From Nectonema munidae (lineage: Eukaryota > Nematomorpha > Nectonematoida > Nectonematidae), in contig JAUIRK010001010.1 in the NCBI GenBank assembly GCA_030549495.1, positions 62,001-126,000 of the forward strand: a stretch of 64,000 nt of DNA. The letters run 5' to 3'. Shown here in pieces: positions 1 through 11,211 of the stretch (position 1 is the first letter of the stretch; each line of letters starts with the position of its first letter). The translations under genes and the position numbers were made by a program. Under the pieces are notes generated by a model. The model searched no databases. It was not told the DNA's origin and saw only the letters and a list, made by a program, of their open reading frames with translations.

Positions 1-59
1 TCAACACCCCCCCCCTCCCTCCCATCGACTCATTGTAATCTTGTATCAACATTGGTTCC

Positions 60-683
60 ATAATCTGAATGTGCTGTCTTTTGTTTGAACTCCAACGTCT
101 GACTTTGCTTATGACTTAGCGACTAAACCCATTTTTCCATTGTTGGCTACCGATATAGATTATCCATCCAACTTACAGCGATACACTCATTTTTTCATTG
201 TTCGCTACTGATAACCTCTTTTGACAAGTTTTTCATCCAAGGGCGCTCCACATAGCCTATTTTCCCTCACAGTACAGGTAGATAATCCAAGTTTATACAA
301 ACTTGATATCAATCTTGTAGAACTAAACCAATTATCGAAAAACAAAGCACAGTTGTCAAAAGATAGAAGCTGCAAGCATAATTAATGAAAACGCGATCAT
401 TGAGAAATTTACCAGGAGTTGCCATTATACCTTTAGCTCCAGAATATGGTATCATATGGTAAGGATACCCATTTTTTCCTGCTAAAACAAAATTTTTGTA
501 TCCGAAGCGAACTGATTTTCATCTAATTGTTTGTTTTGCTGAATGACGACCCGCATAGGGTATCATTTGCTTGCTCATCAATTGAGTAGTGAGTGTCGAA
601 AAACCCAAAACTTTTCAAAGAAGTGTTAGTAAGATTATAAAGAGGTCTCACTTTAGCAAGCTTATCTTCCTTGATAAATGTTT
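60..683 (-). pseudogene. piggyBac transposase remnant, catalytic and C-terminal half (older, outer element)
   Basis: Reading the minus strand from 683 downwards gives, across shifted frames, the core of a piggyBac (PGBD-type) transposase: EDKLAKVRPLYNL, then SIDEQ followed by MIPYAGRHSAKQ (the first catalytic Asp and the conserved Pro-Arg block), FGYKNFVLAG, then FFDNWFSS with the second catalytic Asp, and TVRENRLCGAPL. This order matches the piggyBac family. Several frameshifts and stops make it non-functional. The N-terminal half of the same gene lies at 4253-4790; the gap is exactly the younger piggyBac element at 688-4248. The C-terminal zinc finger would lie left of the window. Confidence 0.8.
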
Positions 684-687
684 ATTA

Positions 688-3600
688 CCCTCGCAGGACG
701 ACAATTTTCACAAAACGCGTAGGACGATATATTGTTAAAAAAACTCCAAAGAACTTCAATTTTTTTTGCAATCGAAAAAAAATCCATTTTTTGTATCTTT
801 ATGATATTTTTTACACCTTTTTTCTATCGTGTTTTCCATCCTTTCTGTTTGTTTTATTTTACAACTCTTTTTGAGTTTTTAGAAGACTAATTTAATGAAT
901 TTGATGTTGATTTAGTCAAATTCTTTCTTTGCATAATTTATTTTTATTCGAGGTGGCGTTAAGTTTTTTAGTGAACTCTAAAAGTTATCAATTCATGATT
1001 TGTTCAAATTAATGAAGATACACAGCATGTTTTCATTAAGAAAATACTTTTATGGCGCTTGTGTTGAACTACCCATATGCAGTGTCAGATCGTGATTCGA
1101 ACAAGTGAAAGTTCGTAGCTGTGATTCAATAAACTCTAGACGGCAACTTGTGATAGTATTTTCTGTGCAAAACACAAACGTCATATTTTAAAAACTTCAA
1201 GATCCAGAAGTTATGCTGTATGAACTTCAACTTCTGAACTTGTGTTATATTCATCTTATATTATCAGTTTTAGTTTCTCAAAAAATGACGTCTTTCATAT
1301 AAATGGATACTGAATGTAAAATTGAAAACAGTGCGAATGAATTTATACTTTATGTATGTATTGAAGATTGAAGTATTAGTGATTATGATTTCTTTTCTTC
1401 AACTAAATGTAAACCAAATGAAACAAATGGTTTTTATGAATGTACAACGCATCATTTGTTTCATTTTTTTTACATTTTGTTGAAGAATCATAACATACAA
1501 AATTTGTTGACGTATTTATGAAACACTGTCAAAACTTACATTCTCTATTTTTTTGTTTCCTTCTCTCCCACTTTTGCTTTGGTTCTTCGAATATGAGCTC
1601 GTCTGATAGTGACTTAACTTCAAGTTCTACATATGTTTCCGTTTATAGTACTACTTCTACTGATATTCAAGAGGATTTTACTTCAGACTATCTTATTGCT
1701 CCCGATAAAACAGAGTATTTCTGGACACCCAAGAGGTCTAACAAAGGTCGACCTCCACGCCGTAACAGAGACATTATAACGCATCCTCCTGGTCTTAGGA
1801 ACGAAGTGGAATTATTGACTTCTCCTTTTTCCATTTTCAAGCTTTTTTCACCGATAGTTTGATCCAACTTATTCAAGTGTGCAATGGCTCACATGAAATT
1901 CAACTTCAAGTACGCTTTTTTCTCCAATGTTATATGTCAAATATATATTGAAATGTCTTTTTGAATGATAACGTAGTATCTTTTGCAGTACATGTTTGGT
2001 TTTATAATCAAATCCTATACAAATGAAAATTCATGAAAAAGTTATGTTCCCTAGAAAAACTGTTTTTTTGTGACGATCTGTCATACAAACAATCCCTTAT
2101 GAAATAATATTGCAGAATTCTATAGTATGCTACATTAGTAATTAGTATATAAGTTATATGTGTATTTATACATTATAAATTAAATTATATGTGCATCTAT
2201 TGACATAAAGATGACCGAAATATCTCCGTTAGCTCTTATAGTTTCCGTGAATATAATTCTGGGGGTAAAAATATTTTTTATGATATAATATAGATATCAT
2301 AATATAATATCTATTCTATATATATAACTTGGGGTTCTAGAAGATTGTCACAATAAGACAAAGAAATAATATGAAGAATTATGAGGGTAAAATGTATGTC
2401 TTTTGTATTTATTCTTGTATCTTACATCAAGATATAATATGAGAGAAAGAATAGAAGAGGTTGGCTGTCAAAAGTACTTGGTATTCTTCTTACCTTTGTG
2501 TTTCGTGACAATCTCCGACCACGTAACCTGATAATGTTTATGTGACAAGTATGTAACTTTGTGTATGTGCCTAATTTATCACCATATTTTCGGTTTGTAC
2601 AAATTATAACCTCAAAATGTGTTGTTGTATATTTGAAAGAGTGGTCTATTGGAGAGTCGTTTTAAAATATATTTGACTTTTTCTGCTTTCCATTACTTAT
2701 ATTATTTACTTTGTAGTGGTGAAACTTCTCGGCATCAAAATTTAAAGTATGTTCAGTATTCACCATCTCCTTGCATATTTAGGATGCATGCCTTACATGG
2801 AACAGTCAATAAATCAACGTGTCGATATTAAGTCTCTTTTCTGACAAGTTGGGTGAACCTTTTTTGATTGCATCAATCACTCGCGATATGTTTGTTCTAA
2901 TCAATACCTATTTGATTTCAAAACAACAGTCAATCTAAGTGATAAAATATGCAAAGTTCGGTTTTTACAAGAACATTTTTGTAAAGTGTATCCAGAGTAT
3001 TACTGTGCGAATGAATGCATTGTAATTGATGAGCAAACTCGTTAAATTCCGAGGTGGATGTTTACTCAAAATTTATGATGCATCTAAACCCCGTCATTAT
3101 GGGATAAAGGTAATCATTGTAACGACTCAAAATCTTTCTACGTTTTAGAACCTGGAATTTATGCAACAGGGTTCAGCGAACCTGATTATTTTAGCGCTAA
3201 TTCTATAGTAAAGAGACCTGACCATATGAAAGGTCTGAGACTGAATGAGTGTGAAAGAAGATTTCTTTATGCTTTCTCTTACAGCCTACATTCCAAGAAA
3301 ACATCCCAAAAAAATTCAAGCTTAATTATATTATGTCGAGTCAACACATGAATGAAATAAAATGTACTCGAGAGTATAACAAAGCAGAAAAAATTATTGT
3401 GTATAATAAGTACAAATGGGCGTCGATACTACGAATAAGATGTTGGGAGAGTATACGTCATTAAACGAAGTAGGAGGTGGCCTATGGCCATTTTTACCAA
3501 TTATTTGGATATATCAGCACTGCATAGTTGGATAATATACTCTAAAAATGACTCTAGCTTATTTCCAAGTATAAAAAGAGGTGGAAGAAAACACTTTATT

Positions 3601-4248
3601 AGACATTTGTGTTTCAGTTTGACTGAGGAATCTATACGTTTCAGATCAAACAGTTCTAGCGTGAGTAAAATAAGAAGAAATATTTTGTCTTTTTTCGGAG
3701 TCGAAACTACTTTTGACAAAAATGAACCTCAATCTTCCCGTGGATTTTACTCTGTACAAGACTGAAAGCTAAAAAGTAGAGGCACGAGATGATGTGACAT
3801 TTGCAAAAAGTTTATCTGTAAGACTCATACAAAGATAATATGTCTTTCATGTGAATAAATTTTATATATTTTTCTAGTTTTTTTTCTCATTGTTGATATA
3901 TTTATAGAGAAATTTCATATACATGTGTAAATTCGATTCGCGAAGAAAACATTTAAGTTTTACTAAAACATAGACTGGCTTGTTCAAGCAAAGTCTAGAT
4001 TAGACTTTTATTTTATAAGAAGATCCTAAGTCTTTTTACTTTCCTTCATCAAGTATGCGTAATGAATCTTAGAGATTTTTCTTTTGAACTTTACATAACT
4101 TTACTAAAGTTAATTTCCTTTTATGGAACTTATTTTTTCTTAGTTTAGTTTTCCTAATGAAATTTTTTTTAAGTATATGACTTTCTTTTTCAAATTCAAA
4201 AGTTAAAGTGTCATGTGGAGTAAAAAGCCATAATTCATCCTGCGAGGG
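688..4248 (+). mobile_element. piggyBac element, inserted inside an older piggyBac
   Basis: Both ends carry the inverted sequence CCCTCGCAGGAYGA (688-701 and 4235-4248 reversed). The right end abuts TTAA at 4249-4252, the target site of piggyBac; the left flank has decayed to ATTA. Inside lies a plus-strand transposase pseudogene (1593-3858). The stretches 705-1590 and 3860-4230 hold no other coding signal. The flanks on both sides are parts of one minus-strand piggyBac gene, so this is a piggyBac-in-piggyBac insertion. The ends are well matched, but the coding region is strongly decayed, so the copy is not autonomous. Confidence 0.85.
1593..3858 (+). pseudogene. piggyBac transposase pseudogene
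   Basis: Start chosen at the ATG at 1593 (MSSSDSDLTSSS), an acidic, Ser-rich N-terminus like that of another piggyBac gene in this window (minus strand, 52699). Broken pieces follow: VIDEQ near 3020 (first catalytic Asp), LRLNECERRFLYAFS-like sequence near 3240-3290, a degraded YNKYKMGVDTTNKML segment near 3410-3440 (third Asp region), and an open stretch from 3484 with IFTNYLDISALHSWIIY. The C-terminus is a cysteine-rich finger at 3793-3855, CDICKKFICKTH then CLSC, followed by a stop. Many stops and frameshifts separate the pieces. The family transposase is a cut-and-paste DDD enzyme that integrates at TTAA. Confidence 0.8.
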
Positions 4249-4252
4249 TTAA

Positions 4253-4790
4253 ATGAATGAAACTTTTTATACTTTCAAAATCATTACGAGAAAAACACTC
4301 GTAACAGAAGAAACATGAGCATCCTGAGAACTTTTCCAATACATTCGCAATATCGGAAGCTTGTAAAATCTAGAAAAAAATAAAATTCCAACAAACTTTT
4401 TCAAAGTAAACTCATCAAACAAAAAATAACTATTAATTTTAGTTTTTTTTGCATATCGAATTGTTTCTGTAAAAATATGATGTTTAATATCATCATAGAA
4501 AAGTTTTTCGAAAAACTTAACAGGCATAATTTCATTGAAATCATCCGTTATTTTTTGTCTTGAATTCTTTTGCACAATACTTAAATTCTCTGAAGATGGT
4601 GAGTTTAAACACGATTGAAAATAGTCTCCTTTTTCCAACTTTTTTTTCCAAGTTTTGAACTAATTTGAGAGAGAAAAACAATATCGTCAACTTTTTCATT
4701 TTCTTCACGTTCTTTTGAAAAATATAAGAAAATAAATTGATGCAAAAAACAAAGCTTCTTTCGTATACATATGTTAACAATAGTCATTCA
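4253..4790 (-). pseudogene. piggyBac transposase remnant, N-terminal half (outer element)
   Basis: The minus-strand peptide includes FFEKLFYDDIKHHIFTET, then FTLKKFVGILFFSRFYKLP and LRMYWKSS, the N-terminal piggyBac region (FxxLFxDDIxxxI ... LKxFxGI ... LPxxRxYW). A shifted frame continues as SRNDFESIKSFIHL and stops at the TTAA at 4249-4252, where the inner element begins. On the far side of that element, at 683, the gene resumes with EDKLAKVRPLYN. The two halves therefore belong to one disrupted gene. Confidence 0.75.
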
Positions 4791-5119
4791 TAGTGTGCAC
4801 TATATACACAAAGGGAGAATTAATAAAAAGTTTACTTTCATTTTTATACTATTTTCTGAAACCTATTTCTAGAATGTATACAATATGGATGTTTCAAATT
4901 TTGACAGTGTGTGAATTTTATGATGTTCAACAAAACATATTTTTTTTGAAGAATTAGTAAAAAATTATCAATTAGCTTTTATCAAAAAAAATTCAAAAAT
5001 CTTGAATTTTCATGATTATTGTAAAATATCAATTATTACACTGGTCAACACGATTTTTCTGGCGAAAGATTTTTTAGCTGATTCTAACCAAGTTTTAGTC
5101 GTAGAATTCAAATATGAAT
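4791..5119. other. AT-rich spacer, no gene seen
   Basis: Contains poly-A/T runs and no convincing coding sequence. One end of the outer piggyBac element should lie here, but I could not identify its terminal repeat. Confidence 0.5.
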
Positions 5120-6120
5120 TCAGTTTTTTGCCATCACATCAGCTTTTGAGATTATGTTAGTTATATATATATAGAAAAGAATTGTATTTAATTTATTTAA
5201 ATAAAGTTCTTCCATCGTTTTAATATCTTTATGAAAACGTTCCCTTTGCTCTTCACTAACATCTTCAAGATTTTCTGGAAACTTGTCCAAATGGCTATGC
5301 AAGTAATGAATTTGATGCTCATTCTACATCCAAGACCCCTAAAGCTGACAAGTAGCTCTTCAACAATTTCTTTATAGTTTTCAGCTTTTTTGTTTCCCAC
5401 AAAATTTTGCACGACGCTACAAAACGCAGTCCAAGCTCTTGCCTTTTTTTAGTCTTTGTTGCAAGGAAATGATGATCTTTCATCACCGTTCTAATTTGAG
5501 GTCCATCAAATATTCTGGCTTTTTTTTTCTTCACTAAGTCCAGAAAATGCTGAACATATATAACTAACGCATTGCCCATTGTGATGAAGAGCTTTTACAA
5601 ACTGTTTCATCACCCCAAGTTTTATGTGTAGAGGAGGAAACACTATTCTATTTCTGTCAAGTAGAGATTTATTGATCACATTTTTATCTCCTGGTGTTAA
5701 ACACTGTCTAAGTGGCCAATCTTTTTTCTTCCAATGTTCTTCAGTAGCTCTACTGTCCCAGTAGCATAGAAAACAAGTATATTTTGTGTATCCTCCTTGC
5801 TGGTCAAGAAGAAAGTTAATCATTTTGAGATCAACACATATTAACCAACCATGAACTATCGATAAAAAGCCTCCAATCTTTTGAATCATATGCCGGTAGT
5901 CCCATAGAGAGTAGTAGCCCTTTTAGATCGGTACTATAAACAAGCTGGTCATCTGAATGAAAGTACATAAGCAGTTCTTTTACCTTGTTGCGATAAAACT
6001 AGACACTTGTACCAGGTACTAGCATTCATTTTTTCTAGCGTCTTGAAGCCGACAATTCAGGAGATTTTGTTGAGATATAGATCCCTAACGAGTTCATTTA
6101 ACTCAGAATGGGTAAATAGA
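5120..6120 (-). pseudogene. Repetitive invertebrate protein of unknown function, C-terminal part
   Basis: Minus strand. In order from 6110 downwards, in several frames: ELNELVRDLYLNK, DWRLFIDSS, then from 5889 GGYTKYTCFLCYWDSRATEE, KKDWPLRQCLTPGDKNVI, FPPLHIKLGVMKQFVKAL, GPQIRTVM, and last LHSHLDKFPENLEDVSEEQR ending in RFHKDI. I recognise this as a family found in many copies in arthropod and Hydra genomes. It behaves like transposon-derived sequence, but I cannot assign it to a named transposase class. The CFLCYWDS block looks like a treble-clef metal site. The N-terminal part lies at 7639-8076; the two are separated by a Mutator-like element. Frameshifts and an internal deletion after DWRLFIDSS make it inactive. 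Confidence 0.7.
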
Positions 6121-6143
6121 GATGGTTTTTACGGTAGTCGTTC

Positions 6144-6243
6144 ACTTGCACCATTTACACTTGCACCAGTATAACTTGCACCATTATAACTTGCACCATT
6201 TTACACTTGCACCACTTACACTTTCACCAGTATAACTTGCACT
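6144..6243. repeat. Left terminal array of ACTTGCACCA-type units
   Basis: About seven copies of a ~15-bp unit (ACTTGCACCATTATA-like, with small variants such as ACTTTCACCA) stand head to tail directly after the outer end of the Mutator-like element. They may be repeated transposase binding sites; that is inference. Confidence 0.8.
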
Positions 6244-6604
6244 TAAATTATACGGAAGAATATATTTTAATAGGCTTAACTTATCTCACAGTTGCCCTCC
6301 TACTATATATAGCTTTATGGAAGAGTATAGTTTTAATAAGCTTAACTTATCTTACAGTTGTACCTACTTTTAAATATAGCTCTATGGAAGAGTATATTCT
6401 TAATAAGCTTAACTTATTAAGACCACAAAAATTTTACTATTGTTTGTTATAGGTCTTTATAGAAGTAATTTTTTATGAGCTATTTTCAAAATAATCCGTT
6501 CTGTAATTTTGATTTTACTCTGCTGTAAACACACTCATATTGTGTATCTTAATTTTTTCTTGACATTTTATACCTTAGTTGCTTTTTCTCTGCTTTTAGC
6601 ATAA

Positions 6605-7475
6605 ATGTTTACTTTAACAAAATCTACCAAAGGTAATGATGTTTTGGTAATGGATGGCAATGAATATTTGTTCAGAAAAACTTACAACAATAGCAGAAAA
6701 CACTGGAGGTGCAGAAACTATAAAAAATTCAAATGTGGCTCAACTTTAATTACTCAAAATAAGGATGTGGTTAAAGCTCCTTCTGAAAACACACATGAAG
6801 CTGATCCTGTACAGTCTGAAGTGTATAGAGTGTTAAATAATTTGAAATATTCGTCAGAAAATACACCTACGACTTCAAATAGATATTTGATATCGAAGGC
6901 ATTAAATCAAATTTCATCCTCAGCATTGATTAGAGTGCCAAAACAAAGCAGCACTATTGAACAACAGTTAAGAAGAATCAAGAAAAAATATAATAGTTAT
7001 GCTACGCCTACAAGTTTAAATTTTGAAATACCAACTGAATATGACCATCTAATATTAAAAGATTCAGATACACAAGATATTTCAATATTTCTCGTGTTAG
7101 GCGACTCTTCATTAACTCATCTTGAAAGTGAAGTATTTTTTTGTGACGGTACTTTTCAACTTGTTCCTTCAATGTTTTTTCAACTTTATACTTTTCACTG
7201 TAAGGTAGGTAATAATTATCCTCCAATTGTTTATTTTCTTCTTCCAAAAAAAGTCAGGATATATATGAAAGAGTAATATCTTGCTTACTTAGAATTAATC
7301 CCTTATTTAATCCAAAGTCCCTGATAATAGATTTTGAATTGGCAGCAATAAAAGCTTTTCAGAAAAAAACTACCAACCACACTCATTTCTGGGTGTTTTT
7401 TTCATTTGAGCCAATCCATTCTTAGGAAGACAAAAGAATTGGGCTTGAAAAATGAGTTTGAAAGAAATCCTGATA
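6605..7475 (+). pseudogene. FLYWCH-MULE transposase, truncated by frameshift
   Basis: The open frame from ATG 6605 runs 223 codons. Residues ~10-65 form a FLYWCH zinc finger: EYLFRKTY, HWRCRNY, KCGSTLIT, then a histidine in NTHEAD. Residues ~165-215 are the start of the MULE transposase fold: FFCDGTFQLVPSMFFQLYTF with the first catalytic Asp, then PPIVYFLLPKK. A frameshift near 7250 ends this frame; beyond it another frame continues DIYERVISCLLRIN, IIDFELAAIKAF and, after a further shift, LRKTKELGLKNEFERNP, the next part of the domain. Nothing resembling the rest of the enzyme follows, so the C-terminus is deleted. Confidence 0.8.
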
Positions 7476-7532
7476 TAAAGTTTATATAAGTTAATTAATC
7501 ATGAATAGTGTAGTTGTGTATGCTTTCAAATG

Positions 7533-7610
7533 TAGAGTGGTGCAAATGTAAAGAGGGGCAAGTGTAAAGTGGTGCAAGTTACAGTGGTTCAAGTTACAGT
7601 GGTGCAAGTG
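7533..7610. repeat. Right terminal array of GGTGCAAGT-type units
   Basis: About five head-to-tail ~15-bp units (GGTGCAAGTTACAGT-like), the inverted counterpart of the left array of the Mutator-like element. Confidence 0.8.
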
Positions 7611-7638
7611 ATAGGGAACCGGTTTTTACCGATCTGCA

Positions 7639-8076
7639 TCATATGTTTGAAAAATATGCCAGTTCCTCTTCAAAAAAGGAAGTTGAACTGAGATCGGTGT
7701 CGTAAATCTTTTGAAGTTTAATGAATTTAGGCACTGGTATTTCTTCACTCTGTGGAACTGGTCGAATGGCTGAAGGAATACTTTGATATTGCAAATGCTG
7801 TTTGTTTTTCTTATTAAAACCTTTTACTTTGAAAAGGCGGAAATAACAGTTATCCAAGTGATTAGTGGGTTGTCTCCAAACCATGGGCACACCAAACTTT
7901 AGTTTAACTTTGCTTCCTTGAGACCATGGCCGTAAAGTTTCTAGACAAGACTTGCACACTTTATGAGGAGCCCAACTTTTGTCCTGGTCTTCAAGTGGTA
8001 CTTTAAAGTATGCCAGATACACACTCTTATGAAAGTTCGTGATGTTGCCCCTTTGAGTCTTCAAATTCGTTTCCAC
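7639..8076 (-). pseudogene. Repetitive invertebrate protein of unknown function, N-terminal part
   Basis: The open minus-strand frame of 145 codons contains YLAYFKVPLEDQDKSWAPHK, VCKSCLETLRPW, KLKFGVPMVWRQPTNHLDNC, YF, then SAIRPVPQSEEIPVPKF. This is the N-terminal block of the family whose C-terminal block lies at 5120-6120. The paired cysteines (VCKSC ... DNCYF) suggest a zinc site. It ends beside the target duplication of the Mutator-like element at 7621. The family is abundant in invertebrate genomes; its biochemical role is unknown to me. The ATG at the 5' end may not be the true start. Confidence 0.7.
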
Positions 8077-9093
8077 AGATATAGCTATTTATTAAATCAT
8101 AAATTAGCAAGAATTATTAATACAATCTGTAAAAAGAAAAAACTTGTATATTTCAATATATATTCAAAAATTCATATTGAAAAATATATATATTATCATG
8201 GCTTAAATACACCATTACTGCACATTTAGTCAAAACTTTAAGATTTAAGAAAATGGGGTGCACCCATAGCACAAAAACGTGATGTGATGGAAGAAATCTG
8301 AAATCAGATTTGGATTCAGCACCCAAATATTAGTCTAAAACAGTTCTTAAAAAAAATTTTTTTGTCGACCTGTGTTATTTATTGATTTGGAGGGTAAATT
8401 AACTCGGGAAAAATTCTGGATTTTTTTGATGGAGTTAATTTTTTGTGTAAACGTATGTGTACGCTAGGATATAATGGGTTGAGTAAGCGTGTACGTACAC
8501 TTCCACAACTGTTGCAGCATAAAGGTTGCGACCGCGATCTTTAATTATCTGCTATAAAAGATTTTGTCCTACATCCTTGGCTGAGATTATAATTACGCCA
8601 CGTTCTTGTATGTTTAATAATTTTTATGCTATAAAACAAACAAAGAATACACATTAATGCCTTATCTTTTGCAGTCAATGTAAAATATATTTACCTGGGT
8701 TTATTTAATTAAATTATTTTGCCTAAAAAATAGGAAATGTCTAGTTGTTATGAGGGAGGGTGATAAGCATTCTTTTTAATTTTCAATGCAGCTTTTTGAT
8801 TCGAACGCTATGCAACTTAACTAAAGGTATTTAATATTAAAATTATACCTAAAATCTAAAATTAATGCCCTAGAAACAAAAAGGAGACTCATTAAAATAA
8901 ATATTAGTTCTTGCGTTATTTTGAAATTCAAGTTTGAATACAATGTTAATTAAAAATGAAAAAGTATACTTGCACAATATTAAATTTTACGCGTCTCTAA
9001 AATGGCAAGGAATATTAGGAGTGGTTGTGTATTTTATTGGTGTGAATCAAAGGCAAAAATCCTTTATCTAAACTTTTGAAAACGAAATTTTAG
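8077..9093. other. Non-coding; probably ALDH6A1 intron
   Basis: AT-rich with no conserved coding segment on either strand. It ends with a pyrimidine/AT tract and an AG at 9092-9093, the splice acceptor of the ALDH6A1 exon. The upstream ALDH6A1 exons, including the one that should end in a PLW-like segment, are not found here or anywhere left of it. Confidence 0.5.
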
Positions 9094-9954
9094 ATGTTTC
9101 CTCTTGCAATAGTATGCGGAAATACGTATGTGCTAAAACCATCTGAGAAAGTTGCCAATACAACTATGCTGTTAATGGAATTGGCTGTGGATTCAGGAAT
9201 TCCAGATGGAGTCCTTAATGTGATACATGGAACACATGAGTGTGTTGACTTTATTTGCAACGAATCAAGAATATCTGCCGTCTCATTTGTTGGTTCCCAA
9301 TCTGCTGGAGATCATGTTTGGAACAAGTGTTCTCAGTATCCTGGAAAAAGAGCTCAATGCAATATGGCTGCCAAAAACCATGGTGTTATTCTCAGTGATG
9401 CAGAAAAGGATTCATGTATTGAGTCGATTGTAGGAGCCGCATTTGGTGCGGCAGGACAAAGATGCATGGCTCTTTCTGTTGCGATCTTGGTTGGTGATTG
9501 TAAACACTGGCTAGATGACATTGTATCACGCACAAAAGGTCTGAAAGTTGGGCCCGGAATGAATCCAGACTCTGACATAGGTCCGATCATTTCAAAAAGC
9601 TCTAAGGAACGCATAGAAGGATTTATTTCTGAAGTTAGTAACAGCATGTCTCAATCATTGTCTGGTGCGTACGTTGCTCTAGACGGAAGAAAAGGCTTTA
9701 AAAGTAGTATCCCAGATAGCGATGTTTTAAGTCGAGGAAATTATCTTGGACCAACTATTATTGCCAATGTTAAGCCAGGTATGAGGTGTTACGAGGAAGA
9801 GATATTTGGGCCTGTACTCCTTATAATGTTCTGTGATACACTTGATGAAGCTATCAGCACTCTTAACTCCAACCAATATGGCAATGGAGCGGCTATTTTT
9901 ACAAGCAGTGGAAACTCTGCGCGAAGGTTCATCCATGAGACAAACATAGGCCAG
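9094..9954 (+). CDS. ALDH6A1: Methylmalonate-semialdehyde dehydrogenase, large internal exon
   Basis: This mitochondrial CoA-dependent aldehyde dehydrogenase of valine and thymine breakdown converts methylmalonate semialdehyde to propionyl-CoA. The exon encodes 287 residues in one open frame: [19 protein letters not shown] (cofactor-binding Lys region), [14 protein letters not shown] (Rossmann turn), [14 protein letters not shown], the catalytic cysteine in [26 protein letters not shown], and the conserved [13 protein letters not shown]. Its start follows an AG acceptor at 9092-9093, so the first Met is an internal residue, not a start codon. It ends in TNIGQ with donor GTAGTG at 9955 and splices in phase to 10022. 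It is intact and clearly under coding constraint, unlike the surrounding elements. The N-terminal ~40% of the protein lies outside the window. Confidence 0.93.
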
Positions 9955-10021
9955 GTAGTGAATACTTATTTTATAAAGACTTGACGATCATACACAAACT
10001 CTTTTTCACTTTGTTTTTCAG

Positions 10022-10120
10022 ATTGGAGTCAATGTTCCAATACCAGTACCGCTCCCAATGTTTTCATTCACTGGTTCTAAAAGATCTTTTCGCGGTGATC
10101 TCAATTTTTATGGAAAATCA
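10022..10120 (+). CDS. ALDH6A1: Methylmalonate-semialdehyde dehydrogenase, penultimate exon
   Basis: This 33-codon exon sits between an acceptor (TTTTTCAG ending at 10021) and a donor GTAAGT at 10121. It reads [18 protein letters not shown] then [15 protein letters not shown], the near-invariant C-terminal block of the enzyme. The preceding intron is only 67 bp. In animals this block is followed by a short last coding segment (GIQFYTQ-like). I could not find it downstream; it may lie beyond the long repeat region or be too short to see by eye. Confidence 0.92.
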
Positions 10121-10897
10121 GTAAGTTATATTATTCGATTTTTCAAAAAAGTTTGTCCCTAACTTTTACTCTACTGCTTATCTATAGTTTTAAGTTCTAT
10201 TATGAAGTTTTAAGAGATGTTGACAGTATTTTCACATTTAGTCATAATGGTACAAATTGGACATATTGGTACAAATAATAATTAATATATTTCGGTTAAA
10301 TAATGTTTTTCTTTTTTTATATTAGCACCCTTTAATTACTGCATAATTATAACAAAAATGGACTTTATGGCAATAAAAGTTTAAAAAATATTATTTTTAC
10401 ATAACTATCAGTTTGGGTTTTTTAATCATTTGTATTTATTGAAAAAGATAAAAAAATTCATTACATATGATACGTTGGTCTTTACCAAGTTTCTGATGAA
10501 AAAATTTGAATAAAAAAACAAAGAAATTCATTAAAAATTAAAGGATTGTTATATTAATAAATACAAATTTTTAATTGTGTGATCTTGTCTTCTTCTATTA
10601 TATAATAATATTAACTCAAGTATAGCGAATCATATATATATCAGAGGTCTGGCAAGACCTCCGGGGAGACAACTCGCCAAACTTGCCAGCCTTATTATAT
10701 ATTTAAATGTGTAAATCGTAAAATGCTTAAAAAATATACTTAAAATAAAAATTTTCAAAAAATATTTTACATACATATTGAAAGACACATTTCAAAAATT
10801 CTACCTAAAAGTTCAAAAAATTTAACTTTGAAATTGCAGTTTTATTTCATAAAAACTATATGATTGGTTGAAATGTTTATGTAATATATAATAATAA

Positions 10898-10929
<32 letters not shown>

Positions 10930-11211
10930 ATACTACTTTTTGAAAATTTTTACTTGTTTGATTTGAAGAAAGAATTAAACTGTTTTTCAATATTTCTTTT
11001 TCATGATATATATATCATTAGAAAGCTTATCGTTTGCTACATACTCTAGAATAATTTATTTTTGCAAAAGTTTTAAAAAAATTTTAATAAATGGACTTTA
11101 CTTCGAAAAATTTTGTCTAAATTTTTGAAAAAATTACGGACCACCTTTTTATTTAAGCATAATGTGAAGATTTTAAAAAAAATTGAATGAAAATGATATC
11201 ATTGGAAAGGT
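10121..11211. other. AT-rich non-coding, likely intron after the ALDH6A1 exon
   Basis: No coding signal. It contains long A/T tracts and a short GC-richer patch at 10646-10700 holding the inverted pair AGGTCT/AGACCT. Confidence 0.5.
10891..10936. repeat. Trinucleotide microsatellite (TAA)n(TAC)n
   Basis: Roughly four TAA units pass directly into about ten TAC units with one interruption. Confidence 0.95.

Larger units (their letters stand above)
6133..7620 (+). mobile_element. Mutator-like (MULE) element with tandem-repeat termini
   Basis: The element is bounded by a perfect 9-bp target duplication GGTTTTTAC (6124-6132 and 7621-7629), the size typical of Mutator-like elements. Its ends start GGTAGTCGTTCACTTGCACC on the left and, reversed, GGTTCCCTATCACTTGCACC on the right. 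Both termini are arrays of a ~15-bp unit around ACTTGCACCA, about seven units left and five right, in opposite orientation. The interior carries a plus-strand FLYWCH/MULE transposase gene that is broken. At 1488 bp it is short for an autonomous MULE. It sits inside the unknown repetitive gene described at 5120-6120 and 7639-8076. Confidence 0.85.

Noticed and set aside
671-874. Short Phe-rich frame at the left piggyBac end
   Set aside because: Overlaps the terminal inverted repeat and has no family signal.
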